From an uncultured Parabacteroides sp. (lineage in GTDB: Bacteria > Bacteroidota > Bacteroidia > Bacteroidales > Tannerellaceae), in NCBI GenBank assembly GCA_900541965.1, contig UQLN01000003.1, positions 70,178 through 134,177 on the forward strand: 64,000 nt of DNA. Reading direction: 5' to 3'. Shown here in pieces: positions 8,930 through 18,635 of the stretch (position 1 is its first letter; each line of letters starts with the position of its first letter). The notes under the pieces are model-generated. The model was not told the DNA's origin and did no database searches. It saw only the letters and a list, made by a program, of their open reading frames with translations. The position numbers and the translations under genes were made by a program.

Positions 8930-10093
8930 TTACTGCTTATTTAAATTGATTCCAACTTCAAATTGTTGTGTTGATGCTAATACTTCGGGAAGTTGTGCAA
9001 ATACAGCTTGTATCATTTGCTGCAAATTTGAAGGCATTTTTGCTATGATTCCTTGTATAAATTCCTGGTCCTCCAACAAAGGAGAGACTGCATTGAGCAG
9101 ACTCATAACCAGCTTCGTATCTGCATACACTGTCAAGTTCTGTCCTTCCATCTTATATGTTAAAGGAAAACCTGTCCCCAACATAGGAAGAGCTACTTCT
9201 ATTAAATTAGCAATAACTTTATCCATAGGAGTGGCTGTTTCCGCTTTTGTCCCAAGGGCAGAGAGGAGCATTGTTGGATTTAATAATAAATAGATTGTAT
9301 TGTCTTTAACATAATATTGCGCCATATTTACTGGAGAGTCAACCCATTGAGGATTATTAATATTCTCTCCTTTTGAATAAGATGCTATAATATTACCATC
9401 TGCTTTAAATGTCACTTTTTTCAAGACAGCGTTTAATAACTGATATGGGCTATTTCCTCCTACAAATTGAGTATTCAATATCATTGAAAGAAATTCCTGG
9501 GGAGTATAATCTCTCCCTCCTATCTTAATATTTTGTCCAGAAGTCCATGCTGTATATATAGGAAGTGATTGCTGTCCATCATATGTTTTTAGATTCCAGG
9601 AATCAAGCAGCTCTTGTGGAACTGTCATTTCAACCTTAAGAGATAACGTCAATTTTGTGGAATCAACTTCTCCTGTAAACTCAACGGAACGATTCTCTTT
9701 TTCTTCTTTTCCTGCAAATGTATATTTATTGCCACTTTGTTTCAATTCAATATTTGATATAATGGTAGTTGTTTCTCCTGGAATAACTCCAGGGATAGAC
9801 ATCGAAGATGCCGTATTATCACTTTTAGATTGCAATAAAGATAAGATATCCAAAGTACCACTCATTGTAAGGGTACCCGTTTTTCCATCTGTTGTTGCAA
9901 ATTTTATCTGTTTGCCTGGCATTACCGCATCACTATAAGTCAAAGCCAACTTATCTCCACTATATATATTTTCACCTTTCAGAAGAATTGGGACATCCGG
10001 TTGTGGGTCATCGCCACCATTGTTGTTGCTACAAGCAGTAAAAGCTCCTGTGGAACAAAGGACTGCAAACAAGTAAATCAGTTTCGTCTTCAT
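8930..10093 (-). CDS. DUF4925-like lipoprotein
   Basis: 387 aa from the ATG at 10093, chosen because it starts the signal peptide MKTKLIYLFAVLCSTGAFTACSN with a lipobox (FTAC) and sits downstream of the promoter; an in-frame start 28 codons upstream lies within the promoter region. One N-terminal repeat (GENIYSGDKLALTYSDAVMPGKQIKFATTDGKTGTLTM) is followed by a domain with WNLKTYDGQQSLPIYTAW and a C-terminal stretch that resembles the last part of the protein at 12469-13779. Single transcription unit. Function unknown. Confidence 0.75.
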   Translation of the reverse strand: MKTKLIYLFAVLCSTGAFTACSNNNGGDDPQPDVPILLKGENIYSGDKLALTYSDAVMPGKQIKFATTDGKTGTLTMSGTLDILSLLQSKSDNTASSMSIPGVIPGETTTIISNIELKQSGNKYTFAGKEEKENRSVEFTGEVDSTKLTLSLKVEMTVPQELLDSWNLKTYDGQQSLPIYTAWTSGQNIKIGGRDYTPQEFLSMILNTQFVGGNSPYQLLNAVLKKVTFKADGNIIASYSKGENINNPQWVDSPVNMAQYYVKDNTIYLLLNPTMLLSALGTKAETATPMDKVIANLIEVALPMLGTGFPLTYKMEGQNLTVYADTKLVMSLLNAVSPLLEDQEFIQGIIAKMPSNLQQMIQAVFAQLPEVLASTQQFEVGINLNKQ

Positions 10094-10140
10094 TTCTTTT
10101 CCGTTTTTAATAAATAAAACCCTATGATTGTTACTAAATA

Positions 10141-10174
10141 CAAAGATACTAAATATCTGTATAATAGAGCAAAA
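10141..10174 (-). promoter_or_regulatory. Bacteroidetes promoter for the 387-aa lipoprotein
   Basis: On the minus strand TATCTTTG (10141-10148) is preceded by TTTTG (10170-10174) about 21 bp upstream, close to the -33/-7 spacing of Bacteroidetes promoters. Confidence 0.65.
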
Positions 10175-10226
10175 CAAAATATAAAGTATGGATTCTATGA
10201 TTTATTTTCTTAAAAAGGGAACATAT

Positions 10227-10262
10227 ATTCCGAATAAAGAAACATGATTATTTATTCGGAAT
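10227..10262. repeat. 12-bp perfect inverted repeat upstream of the lipoprotein promoter
   Basis: ATTCCGAATAAA / TTTATTCGGAAT with a 12-nt spacer. It lies 50-90 bp upstream of the promoter at 10141-10174, so it could be an operator or a stable hairpin. Confidence 0.5.
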
Positions 10263-10341
10263 TGTATATAATTGGTTAAGTTTTGATTATAATTCTTTCA
10301 TTATAGACTTTAGTAGTAAATAAAAAGCATGGCAATTACAT

Positions 10342-10389
10342 AAAATGAAAAGAGGTATCAATGGCAACGATGACACCTCTTTTCATTTT
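10342..10389 (-). terminator. Terminator of the PCMD lipoprotein gene
   Basis: Perfect stem AAAATGAAAAGAGGT / ACCTCTTTTCATTTT just past the stop of the minus-strand gene. Confidence 0.85.
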
Positions 10390-10410
10390 GATTAGGAGAA
10401 GTAAATTAAT

Positions 10411-11919
10411 TTATTCTCCTATAACTTCTATTTCATCAAGAATTAAGGTACTACCTTCTGCACCTTTGAAGAAATCACCTTCCTTACTTGAAGAGCATAC
10501 AATTGCCAATTTATATTTTGCACCTTCTTCGTAAGTTTTTCCATCTAAATAGACAAAAGGAATGTCGAATTCAGTATATTCGGCTTTAGCTGTACCATCT
10601 GTTAATGCAGCAACTGCAACTCGTTTTGGAGAGTTGTTTATATCATATCCTGTTAGAACATCATCATCACTCTCCACTTTATATAATACAGCTTGTATAG
10701 CACATTCATCTATTTTATTAAAAATTTCAATCACATTCTTAGGATCTGAACCATCTATAAATTTAGTACCTGGAGCATATTTATACCATCCTTTAAATCG
10801 AATAGGTTTTTTATCGTATGTTAAACCAAATCGTGTACAAGCTAGTTTCTCACCAGTTGTAGTATTTAAATAACTCATATCAAATATTCCTGTAAATACA
10901 GAACCTGAGATTATTGCTGGTATTAATTTATTAGGATTACCGTAGCTGCGTGTTATTAGTCCAATTGCGTAATTACCATCTTTTTTATCTTCCGTTTTAT
11001 AAGTTGGGGCACCACCTATTAACGAAGCAATGAATGCAGCACCCTCAGAACTTGTACTTAATACATCAATTGGTAAAGGTTTATCATACGAACCTTTACT
11101 CTCCCATTCTTCAAAAGAGTATTTCAATATGTTCTGTTTACCAGCCACAGACACTTTATAAGTCTTCACCGTACCATCTTCCGATACAACCGTATAAATA
11201 ACTTTCTTGCCATTTGAGAAATCTTGTGCTTCTTCGCTTGCTGGAGTAATCGTCGCTTTTTCTGAAATAGTGATAGTTGGAACCAATGCTTTCAAATCTT
11301 CATCGGTTGCAGAATCGATTACTTTTAAAGTAATCTCGCCATTGTCTTCGTCAATGGCGGGTTGCTCTGTAATCAAATTATTATCGAAAGTGTAAGTAAG
11401 GATTTTAGCTTCCGTACTTTCATTTCCTGTCATTTTAGAGCCTGCAAATTTAGCTACCACATCCTGGCCTAAAGCAGCAACAGCGACACTTATATTGATA
11501 TTGATTTTACTATTTTCTATTGTTCCTGTAACAGAAACAGGGCAAGTCCCAATAGGTTCTGTCAACGTCAATATTGTATTTCCATTGAACGCATAAACAT
11601 TCTCCTTCTTTGTTACAACACAAGAATCAACATTTATATCTCCAAGGGACATTGGGCCAAAACTAAAATTCTTTAATTCTAATTTCAGTAGATTATCTCC
11701 AAATGTTGATTTTGAAATATAGATTTTTTGAATTGCATCATCTCCTAAGCTTTGGTTATTAACTAATATACTCAATAAACCTTTATAAGTACCTGCTAAT
11801 TCTTTTTCTACAGGTAATACAGGTTCTTTGGGCTCCCCTTCATCTTTTTTATCACAGGCAGCAAATAAGCCTATTGAGCAAATTACTAACAATAAGAACA
11901 AAACACTTCTTTTCTTCAT
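10411..11919 (-). CDS. Lipoprotein with calycin-like N-terminus and PCMD C-terminus
   Basis: 502 aa. Signal peptide MKKRSVLFLLLVICSIGLFAAC with lipobox FAAC. Residues about 38-165 begin LAGTYKGLLSILVN and form a calycin-like beta barrel as in many Bacteroidales lipoproteins. Residues about 170-260 (ILTYTFDNNLITEQPAID...TVKTYKVSVAG) resemble the short Ig-like linker that precedes PCMD domains. The rest (LKYSFEEWES...STLILDEIEVIGE) matches the putative carbohydrate-metabolism domain pattern, with the ending typical of a carbohydrate-binding jelly roll. Probably a surface glycan-binding or glycan-processing protein. Confidence 0.7.
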   Translation of the reverse strand: MKKRSVLFLLLVICSIGLFAACDKKDEGEPKEPVLPVEKELAGTYKGLLSILVNNQSLGDDAIQKIYISKSTFGDNLLKLELKNFSFGPMSLGDINVDSCVVTKKENVYAFNGNTILTLTEPIGTCPVSVTGTIENSKININISVAVAALGQDVVAKFAGSKMTGNESTEAKILTYTFDNNLITEQPAIDEDNGEITLKVIDSATDEDLKALVPTITISEKATITPASEEAQDFSNGKKVIYTVVSEDGTVKTYKVSVAGKQNILKYSFEEWESKGSYDKPLPIDVLSTSSEGAAFIASLIGGAPTYKTEDKKDGNYAIGLITRSYGNPNKLIPAIISGSVFTGIFDMSYLNTTTGEKLACTRFGLTYDKKPIRFKGWYKYAPGTKFIDGSDPKNVIEIFNKIDECAIQAVLYKVESDDDVLTGYDINNSPKRVAVAALTDGTAKAEYTEFDIPFVYLDGKTYEEGAKYKLAIVCSSSKEGDFFKGAEGSTLILDEIEVIGE

Positions 11920-12468
11920 AATTTTCTTTTTTTAATTGGTAAAATTTAATTTTATTTGAGCGGCGAATATAGTGATTATTACAAAAAGGGAACAATAAAA
12001 AAGGTAAAATGTAAATAAATAAAACTGATTTCTTAAGAATAGAACACTTAATGCCAAAGATGTAACATCATCCTTCAGCAAATAGTACCTGCAATACCCT
12101 AACTTAAGGAGATTAACAGCTTGTTTTATACAAAAACAAATCTGAGCTAAAACAAAAACCGACTAAATGTGTTTTTATATTAGGTTAAATTTGACCGCTC
12201 CATTAATAATAGAACATCTCCTTTTATCGGGGAACCATTCCATATAAAATGAAAAATCTAAATATTTCCAAGCCGATTTATACATATATATAGAATTATT
12301 CAGAACAATTTCTTAAATATATTTTGACCGTTCTTTTCTTGTTTTATCCATCATGCTTTCTTCTTTCTTAAAAATAGAACATATAATCGTAAACATCTCT
12401 CTTTACGCGAACCGAATAAAGCCTTTACTTTGCAAAAACCCTGAATATTTAATCAATTAGTATAGAAA
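11920..12468. promoter_or_regulatory. 550-bp divergent promoter region between lipoprotein genes
   Basis: No gene seen. AATAGAACA occurs three times (near 12041, 12207 and 12370), and TTGACCG-type words occur near 12189 and 12324. TTACTTTGCAA at 12425-12435 is a likely -7 region for the plus-strand gene and is identical to one upstream of the gene at 6858-8603. The repeated words may be binding sites of a common regulator. Confidence 0.4.
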
Positions 12469-13779
12469 ATGAAGAAAAAACTATTCTTTTTACTTACCCT
12501 TATGTGTTCCGTGAGTATGTTTATGTCTTGTAGCAAAGATGATGGAGATACATGGAAAGAGATTCCTAAAAATATTACAGCAGAGAATGCAACCTTAACA
12601 TTAAACGGGAAAAGTATTGCCGGAACTGCAGTCACTATTGACGTACAGTCTGCAAAAACAGCTATTGTCTCTCTTAAAAATGTATTGTACGGACATAGCT
12701 CCGTGCCTGTTAATGTAATCATGGAAGAGCAGGATAATCATTCCTACAATTTCCAGGGCAGCACGAATATAAAAGGAGAAACGAAAACCGATACCGACCT
12801 GGGACTTACCGTAAAGGTAAATGGTAATGTAACGAAAGACGGTAAAATGATGCTCGATATAACCACCTCCGGCTGGGGAGCTATTGCCGGTAGTTATGCC
12901 AATGACAGCCTTAGTATTAAGATTAACAACGTAGCTCAGGATGCAAAATTCCCTGTTGCCGTATTAGCTATATCTGAATCGAAAGCGACTTTAAAATTCC
13001 AAACATTAGCTTACCTCGCCAATGATTTCTCTGTTGATGTGGAACTTTTGCAGGTCGGGGAAATGTACAGACTAAGCGGAAGCAGTAAGAAAGAAGGATG
13101 TTATGATATATCCATTAACGGTAGTATCCAAAATAGCGTATTGGAGATAAACGTAGATTATAAATCGCTTTCTCCTGTTGTTGGTAAATGGGGTATTAAA
13201 ATTGACTCGGAGGATGAGCCGGAGTTTATCTTCGAATTTAAAACGAAGGAAGGACATATAACCTTACCGCAAGAATTTATTGATATGCTTCCGGACATCA
13301 TAAAAGAGTTTATCAAAAAACAAATGTCGGATGAAGAAATTAATATGATCTTTAAAATGGCATTGGGAATCGTCTCTCCTTGTTTTGAATCCGTTGAATT
13401 TAAAGAAGACGGAACTGTTATCGTTACATACCATCCAATCAGTGATCCCGACCAAACCAAGACTTTGGAAATCTTTACTTTCGGCTTCAAAGATAAAGAA
13501 ATGAACCTTGTTGTGGATTTCAAATCCGTCATAGGTATGGATTTGAAATATCCGGTTACACTGCATTATTATGTAGATACGGACGGTTCTCTGAAAGTAT
13601 GGGTAGATAAAGCTATTTTGAATGAGTATTTGGCATTGGCTACCAAAGTACTTCCTCTTTTGAAGGATATATTAGGTGACAAATATGCACTGGTCGAAAT
13701 GATTTTGAATGTCGTCAATAACAATATCGTAGGAGCAAGTACACAGTTTGATTTAGGGTTGGTACTCGAAAAGAGATAA
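12469..13779 (+). CDS. DUF4925-like lipoprotein
   Basis: 436 aa. Signal peptide MKKKLFFLLTLMCSVSMFMSC with lipobox FMSC. Two repeats (ENATLTLNGKSIAGTAVTIDV and NDSLSIKINNVAQDAKFPVAV), each closing with a GWG/SLSPV strand, then a C-terminal domain from VVGKWGIKIDSEDEPEF. The repeat design and C-terminus match the neighbours at 6858 and 8930, so the three look like diverged paralogues; this copy has fewer repeats than the 581-aa one. Exported, probably outer-membrane lipoprotein, function unknown. Confidence 0.75.
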   Translation: MKKKLFFLLTLMCSVSMFMSCSKDDGDTWKEIPKNITAENATLTLNGKSIAGTAVTIDVQSAKTAIVSLKNVLYGHSSVPVNVIMEEQDNHSYNFQGSTNIKGETKTDTDLGLTVKVNGNVTKDGKMMLDITTSGWGAIAGSYANDSLSIKINNVAQDAKFPVAVLAISESKATLKFQTLAYLANDFSVDVELLQVGEMYRLSGSSKKEGCYDISINGSIQNSVLEINVDYKSLSPVVGKWGIKIDSEDEPEFIFEFKTKEGHITLPQEFIDMLPDIIKEFIKKQMSDEEINMIFKMALGIVSPCFESVEFKEDGTVIVTYHPISDPDQTKTLEIFTFGFKDKEMNLVVDFKSVIGMDLKYPVTLHYYVDTDGSLKVWVDKAILNEYLALATKVLPLLKDILGDKYALVEMILNVVNNNIVGASTQFDLGLVLEKR

Positions 13780-13804
13780 CTACGATTCTCAAATACTAAT
13801 ACAA

Positions 13805-13879
13805 AAGACGCTGACGGAACCCCAAAATGCAGATTATATAATAAATAAGTCTGCAAAAATCTGGTTCCGCCAGCGTCTT
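13805..13879. terminator. Long bidirectional terminator with nested hairpin
   Basis: Outer stem AAGACGCTGACGGAACC / GGTTCCGCCAGCGTCTT (one mismatch) encloses a second stem TGCAGA / TCTGCA. It separates the lipoprotein gene from the convergent pgl. Confidence 0.8.
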
Positions 13880-13898
13880 CCGCGTTCAGTGATGTGTA

Positions 13899-14603
13899 TT
13901 ATCTTAATGTAGTATAGACATTCGCTTCTACCGCATGAGACAGGATATAAGTTGCCGGCGTTGGTTTAGCAATCGAATATCCCCTCCTTAAGTCTTCTAT
14001 CACCATTGCTTTTTCTTTTCCGAGTACAGGAACAAGCAAAGGGGAATCATTTAATATCAGTAAACCTGTCATTGTCACCCTGTACTGATGCGTTACCGGA
14101 TGCTGGGATACAGCATAGTTCCGGCTATCTGTCAGTAATGGCAACGAATTAGGGAATATGGAAGCTGTGTGCATATCCTCTCCTACACCCAATATGATAC
14201 AGTCAAAATACGGAAGCTGGCCATGCCTGGGCAAAAACTCCTTCACAATACGCGAATAACGCATAGCTTCCGTTCCCGGTTCCACTTCCCCATGAATACG
14301 GAAAATATTATTTTCCCGAATGGATAGAGGTTTAAACAACAATTCATTTGCATATTTGTAGTTGCTCTCCGGATCTGTCGGAGGAACGCAACGTTCGTCC
14401 ACCCAAAAAAAGTGAATACGGTTCCATTCAATCGTATCCCTATATTCATCCACCCAGAGGTCAAACATTTTCTTTGCCGTTTCACCCCCTGAAAGAGCAA
14501 GATTGAAAGGCAGCCCGTCATCTTTCCTGCTCATATAATAGATCAGGCAGGAAGTCATTGAACGAAGCGCTTCTTTGCTATCATTAAAATTTTCTATTAC
14601 CAT
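13899..14603 (-). CDS. pgl: 6-phosphogluconolactonase
   Basis: 234 aa, DevB/SOL-type lactonase, second step of the oxidative pentose-phosphate pathway. Motifs: LALSGGETAKKMFDLW near 38, FFWVDERCVPPTDPESNYKYANELLF near 68-93, and CIILGVGEDMHTASIFP near 136-153 (usually GxGxDGHTASLFP; Asp-Gly is Glu-Asp and His is Met-His here). It is the third gene of gnd-zwf-pgl, 18 bp after zwf, which strongly supports the function. Confidence 0.93.
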   Translation of the reverse strand: MVIENFNDSKEALRSMTSCLIYYMSRKDDGLPFNLALSGGETAKKMFDLWVDEYRDTIEWNRIHFFWVDERCVPPTDPESNYKYANELLFKPLSIRENNIFRIHGEVEPGTEAMRYSRIVKEFLPRHGQLPYFDCIILGVGEDMHTASIFPNSLPLLTDSRNYAVSQHPVTHQYRVTMTGLLILNDSPLLVPVLGKEKAMVIEDLRRGYSIAKPTPATYILSHAVEANVYTTLR

Positions 14604-14621
14604 AATATTATTCCTTTTTTA

Positions 14622-16088
14622 TTATCCGCATGAATCACAGGAATCGTCCGGAAGCATGCCCAGCAAGGCTTTTTCAAGAGGTCCGTCCTCTCCCGGTTCA
14701 TAGAAAAACAAGTTTTTACTTCCTTCTTCCTGCCAGTGCCGGAGAATCGGGTCTATCAGTTTCCAACTGGCTTCCAACGCATCGCTGCGGGCATACAATG
14801 TCGAATCGCCCAACATGGCATCGAGTAACAAACGTTCGTAAGCATCAGGAAGATAACTTTTAGAAAGCGAATCATAACGGAAGTCCATTCCCACCTGTTT
14901 AACAGTAAAACCGGCACCCGGCATCTTCAATCCGAATTTCAACGTGATACTTTCATTTGGCTGAATACGGATTATCAGTTTATTACAGGAACTGCCCGAA
15001 CATTGTCCGGCAAACAACTGGTGAGGAGTCGATTTGAAATTTACAACAATTTCAGAGGTCTTCTCCGGCAGTTTCTTTCCGGTAAAAATGTAGAAAGGAA
15101 CACCGCTCCAGCGCCAGTTATCAATAAACATCTTCATGGCTACATATGTTTCGGTATTGGAATCCGGAGCTACATTTTTTTCCTGCCGGTAACCTTCATA
15201 CTGCCCTCTTACTATCAGTTTATCTATTTCTTTCGGTTGATAAGGACGAAGGGCACGGAATACTTTCACAATCTCATCACGGATGGGCTCCGGATCAAAA
15301 ACGGAAGGCGATTCCATCGTTGTGAATGCCATCAATTGCATCAGATGATTTTGTATCATATCCCTCAAAGCTCCTGCCCCATCATAATATTTACCCCGGT
15401 TCTCTACACCTAATGTTTCACTGGCACTGATTTCCACCGAGTCTACATAATTCCGGTTCCAAAGCGGTTCGAATATGCCGTTGGAGAAACGGAGCACCAA
15501 TATATTCTGTACTGTTTCTTTACCTAAATAATGGTCGATACGGTAGATTTCCTTTTCATCGAAAATCTTACAAAGATGCTGGTTCAGACGTTGGGCGGAT
15601 TCCAGACTTGTCCCGAAAGGCTTTTCTACAATCACACGGCGCCAGCCATCTTCTTTTTCCGGTACATTCATCCCGTTTTCCTGCAGGCAGGCCGGAACCA
15701 ATTCATACATTAAAGGAGGCGTTGCCAGATAATAAATCACTTTGTCCGGCAACTGTTCCTGTTGTTGCAGGAAACGGATACGTTCTTTTAGCTTGCCATA
15801 TTCTGCCGAATTGGTAGAATCGAAGGCAAGATAAAATACACGACGAAGGAAACTGTCCAGTTGTGCTTCGTCCAGTTCTTTATTTTTAGATGCTTCGAGT
15901 ATCTGTTTTTTTTCTTCTGCACGGTATTCTTCATCCGTATAGTCGGTCCGTGCTGCTCCCAGAATACAAAAATGTTCGGGCAGCAATTCACGGACATGCA
16001 GTTCAAAAAGGGAAGGGAGCAGTTTACGGGCTGTCAAATCACCCGAAGCTCCGAATATAACGAGTAGTTGGTCACTTGCTTTTTTCAT
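14622..16088 (-). CDS. zwf: Glucose-6-phosphate 1-dehydrogenase
   Basis: 488 aa, normal length. It oxidises glucose-6-phosphate to 6-phosphogluconolactone with NADP(+). NADP-binding GASGDLTARKLLPSL near 13-27, EKPFGTS near 150, active-site RIDHYLGKETVQN near 175-187, and IQNHLMQLMA near 240. It lies between gnd (22 bp upstream) and pgl (18 bp downstream), a three-gene operon for the oxidative branch. Confidence 0.96.
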   Translation of the reverse strand: MKKASDQLLVIFGASGDLTARKLLPSLFELHVRELLPEHFCILGAARTDYTDEEYRAEEKKQILEASKNKELDEAQLDSFLRRVFYLAFDSTNSAEYGKLKERIRFLQQQEQLPDKVIYYLATPPLMYELVPACLQENGMNVPEKEDGWRRVIVEKPFGTSLESAQRLNQHLCKIFDEKEIYRIDHYLGKETVQNILVLRFSNGIFEPLWNRNYVDSVEISASETLGVENRGKYYDGAGALRDMIQNHLMQLMAFTTMESPSVFDPEPIRDEIVKVFRALRPYQPKEIDKLIVRGQYEGYRQEKNVAPDSNTETYVAMKMFIDNWRWSGVPFYIFTGKKLPEKTSEIVVNFKSTPHQLFAGQCSGSSCNKLIIRIQPNESITLKFGLKMPGAGFTVKQVGMDFRYDSLSKSYLPDAYERLLLDAMLGDSTLYARSDALEASWKLIDPILRHWQEEGSKNLFFYEPGEDGPLEKALLGMLPDDSCDSCG

Positions 16089-16109
16089 TTCTTATGCTCT
16101 CCTGTTACG

Positions 16110-17561
16110 TTATACGATATATGTACCTGAAACTGTATTTCCTCCTTCTCCCGTCCAGTTCGTATGGAAGAAATGTCCTCGCTCCCGGTCTGTCCGTTCA
16201 TAGGTATGAGCTCCGAAATAATCCCGTTGCGCCTGAATCAGATTGGCAGCAGAATGCAACGTGCGCAACCCGTCGAAATAACTCAGTGCGGAGCTCATGG
16301 CAGGCAATGCCACTCCGCTTAATGCACCTTCAGCAACCATTTTGCGCCATGCAGGCAAAGCCGATTGTATTTTACCCCGAAAGAAATCATCAAACAGCAA
16401 GTTTTCCAAATCCGGATTCTTCCGGTAAGCTTCCGTTATCTTTTGCAGGAATGCAGAACGGATGATGCAACCTTTGCGCCAGATGCGTGCAATCGTTCCG
16501 AAGTCCAGTTCCCATCCATATCGTTCGGAAGCCCGGCGAAGCAGAGAGAAACCTTGTGCATACGAAACCAACTTGGCTGCATAAAGAGCCTGGCGGACTT
16601 CTTCAATGAAAAGTTCTTCGTTCACTTCTACCTTTTCCGGATACAACCCGGAAGCCCTCTGGCGTTCACCATGCAAAGCAGAAAGTAAACGGGCATATAC
16701 GGCCTCGGTAATCAATGTCAACGGATCGTTTTCATCCATAGCTGCTATTGCACTCCATTTTCCTGTACCTTTTTGTCCGGCAACATCCAGAATCTTATCC
16801 AACAAAGGTTTTCCGTCTTCATCCCGGAAGCGAAGAATATTCGCCGTTATTTCAATCAGGAAACTATCCAGTTCGCCCCCGTTCCATTCGTCAAAAATGA
16901 TAGCCAACGCATCATTGTCCAGTCCTTTGCGGTATTTCAATAAAGCATAAGCTTCGGAAATAAGTTGCATGTCGCCGTATTCAATACCATTGTGTACCAT
17001 TTTTACAAAATGTCCGGCTCCACCGCTACCTATCCATTCGCAGCAAGGAGTGCCATCGTCAAGTTTTGCCGAGATTCCCTGAAGAATATCTTTAACCAAC
17101 GGCCATGCGGCAGCAGAACCACCGGGCATAACCGACGGACCACGCAAGGCACCCTCCTCTCCTCCTGAAATTCCGGTACCTATAAAATACATACCTTTAT
17201 TTTCTACTTCCTTTACCCGACGTTCGGTGTCATGGAAATCAGAGTTGCCGCCATCGACTATTACATCTCCCGGAGAGAGAAACGGTACTAATTGGGCAAT
17301 CAACTCATCTACCGGGGAACCGGCTTTTACCATCATCATTATTTTACGCGGACGGGCGACCGAATCGACCAGTTGCTCGATGGAATGTGTTCCTATAAAG
17401 TGTTTTCCTTTACCCCTGCCGTTGATAAAACGGTCAACCACACCTTCTTCCCCTGGAAAGCTACGGTTATAAACAGCTACACTGAAACCTTTACTTTCCA
17501 TATTCAACGCCAGATTCTCACCCATTACGGCAAGACCTATTAATCCAATATCTGCTTTCAT
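16110..17561 (-). CDS. gnd: 6-phosphogluconate dehydrogenase, decarboxylating
   Basis: 483 aa, long-chain type. Rossmann motif GLIGLAVMGENLALNMESKGF near 6-26, substrate/catalytic motifs GTGISGGEEGA near 126, HNGIEYGDMQLISEAY near 184-199, and KGTGKWS near 257. The family usually ends in a helical tail with a YGAHTYxR motif, present here (YFGAHTYERTD). First gene of the gnd-zwf-pgl operon; a hairpin lies just upstream of its start. Confidence 0.96.
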   Translation of the reverse strand: MKADIGLIGLAVMGENLALNMESKGFSVAVYNRSFPGEEGVVDRFINGRGKGKHFIGTHSIEQLVDSVARPRKIMMMVKAGSPVDELIAQLVPFLSPGDVIVDGGNSDFHDTERRVKEVENKGMYFIGTGISGGEEGALRGPSVMPGGSAAAWPLVKDILQGISAKLDDGTPCCEWIGSGGAGHFVKMVHNGIEYGDMQLISEAYALLKYRKGLDNDALAIIFDEWNGGELDSFLIEITANILRFRDEDGKPLLDKILDVAGQKGTGKWSAIAAMDENDPLTLITEAVYARLLSALHGERQRASGLYPEKVEVNEELFIEEVRQALYAAKLVSYAQGFSLLRRASERYGWELDFGTIARIWRKGCIIRSAFLQKITEAYRKNPDLENLLFDDFFRGKIQSALPAWRKMVAEGALSGVALPAMSSALSYFDGLRTLHSAANLIQAQRDYFGAHTYERTDRERGHFFHTNWTGEGGNTVSGTYIV

Positions 17562-17577
17562 ATCTTGTTCGATTTAT

Positions 17578-17604
17578 TCTACAAAGAAAACATTTCTTTG
17601 TAGA
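17578..17604. promoter_or_regulatory. 12-bp perfect hairpin 17 nt upstream of gnd
   Basis: TCTACAAAGAAA / TTTCTTTGTAGA with a 3-nt loop, in the divergent region between gnd and the DUF2156 gene. By position it could be an operator or a 5'-UTR element of the pentose-phosphate operon. Confidence 0.5.
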
Positions 17605-17691
17605 TAAATGTTTTCAGTTTTGTTTATGAAGTGATTTATAGTATCTATTAAAATTCAAACTTCCAAAACAAAATACCAGCATTTTAAGTTC

Positions 17692-17699
17692 TATATTTG
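17692..17699 (+). promoter_or_regulatory. Probable -7 box of the DUF2156 gene
   Basis: TATATTTG fits TAnnTTTG, 23 bp before the ATG at 17723. Confidence 0.5.
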
Positions 17700-17722
17700 C
17701 GTTACAAATTAACAAAAAAAAG

Positions 17723-18628
17723 ATGGAAATACCGTTTAAACCGATTACTATAGAAGATAAAGAGATTATAACATCTTTCACTTATCCAAGTAACTATCGC
17801 AACTGCGATTATTCGTTCGCCAACATTTGCAGCTGGAGTTTTTTATATGATACTGAGTATGCCGTAGTCGACGGCCAATTACTAATCCGTTTCCGGATCG
17901 AAGATAAAACAAGGGTTGCCTACATGACTCCTACCGGACAAGGAGATTTGAAACAAGCTGTCGAGTTACTGGAAAAAGATTCACTGAAACAAGGACATCC
18001 CCTCTGTATGCTGGGAGTGACCCAGGATGCCAAGGATGAGTTGGAAAAGGTCTTGCCGGGTGCATTCTTCTACATTCCGGAGCGTGATTATTTCGATTAT
18101 ATCTATCTAAGGGAAGATTTAGCGACCCTGAAAGGCAAGAAATACCAGTCTAAGCGCAACCATATCAATAATTTCAATAAAAAATACGAATATAAATTCG
18201 TACCATTGTCGGAAGAACTTGTTCCCGAATGTTTGGAACTCGAATGCAAATGGTATAAGGCAAACCATGAAGAGAATGATACGGATGCCTTAAATGCGGA
18301 ACGCCGTTCCATGACCTATGCCCTGAACCATTTCAGTGAACTGGGACTGATTGGCGGCGGTATCTGTGTGGATGGACAGATTGTAGCTTTCTCTTTCGGA
18401 GCGGCAATAAACCATGATACTTTCGGGGTTCATGTGGAAAAAGCGGATGTGAACTATGAAGGTGCCTACGCTGTTATAAACAAAGAACTGGCATCCTACC
18501 TCCCGGAACAATACACCTACGTAAACCGTGAGGAAGATTTGGGTATTCCGGGACTTCGTAAAGCGAAGCTGTCATACAATCCTGTGATTTTATTGGAGAA
18601 ATCGGCAGCGATAAAGAAAAATGCGTAA
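17723..18628 (+). CDS. DUF2156 (phosphatidylglycerol lysyltransferase-like domain) protein
   Basis: 301 aa cytoplasmic protein with two GNAT-like halves. Typical DUF2156 features: NYRNCDYSFANICSWSFLY near 26-44, RDYFDYIYLREDLATLKGKKYQSKRNHINNFNK near 120-152, ECLELECKWYKAN near 171, and the acyl-donor-like GGGICVDGQIVAFSFG near 210-225. Related domains transfer aminoacyl groups from tRNA to lipids, but this stand-alone form lacks membrane helices and its substrate is unknown. A GNAT gene follows about 60 bp downstream after a small tandem repeat. Confidence 0.85.
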   Translation: MEIPFKPITIEDKEIITSFTYPSNYRNCDYSFANICSWSFLYDTEYAVVDGQLLIRFRIEDKTRVAYMTPTGQGDLKQAVELLEKDSLKQGHPLCMLGVTQDAKDELEKVLPGAFFYIPERDYFDYIYLREDLATLKGKKYQSKRNHINNFNKKYEYKFVPLSEELVPECLELECKWYKANHEENDTDALNAERRSMTYALNHFSELGLIGGGICVDGQIVAFSFGAAINHDTFGVHVEKADVNYEGAYAVINKELASYLPEQYTYVNREEDLGIPGLRKAKLSYNPVILLEKSAAIKKNA

Positions 18629-18635
18629 CATTTTT

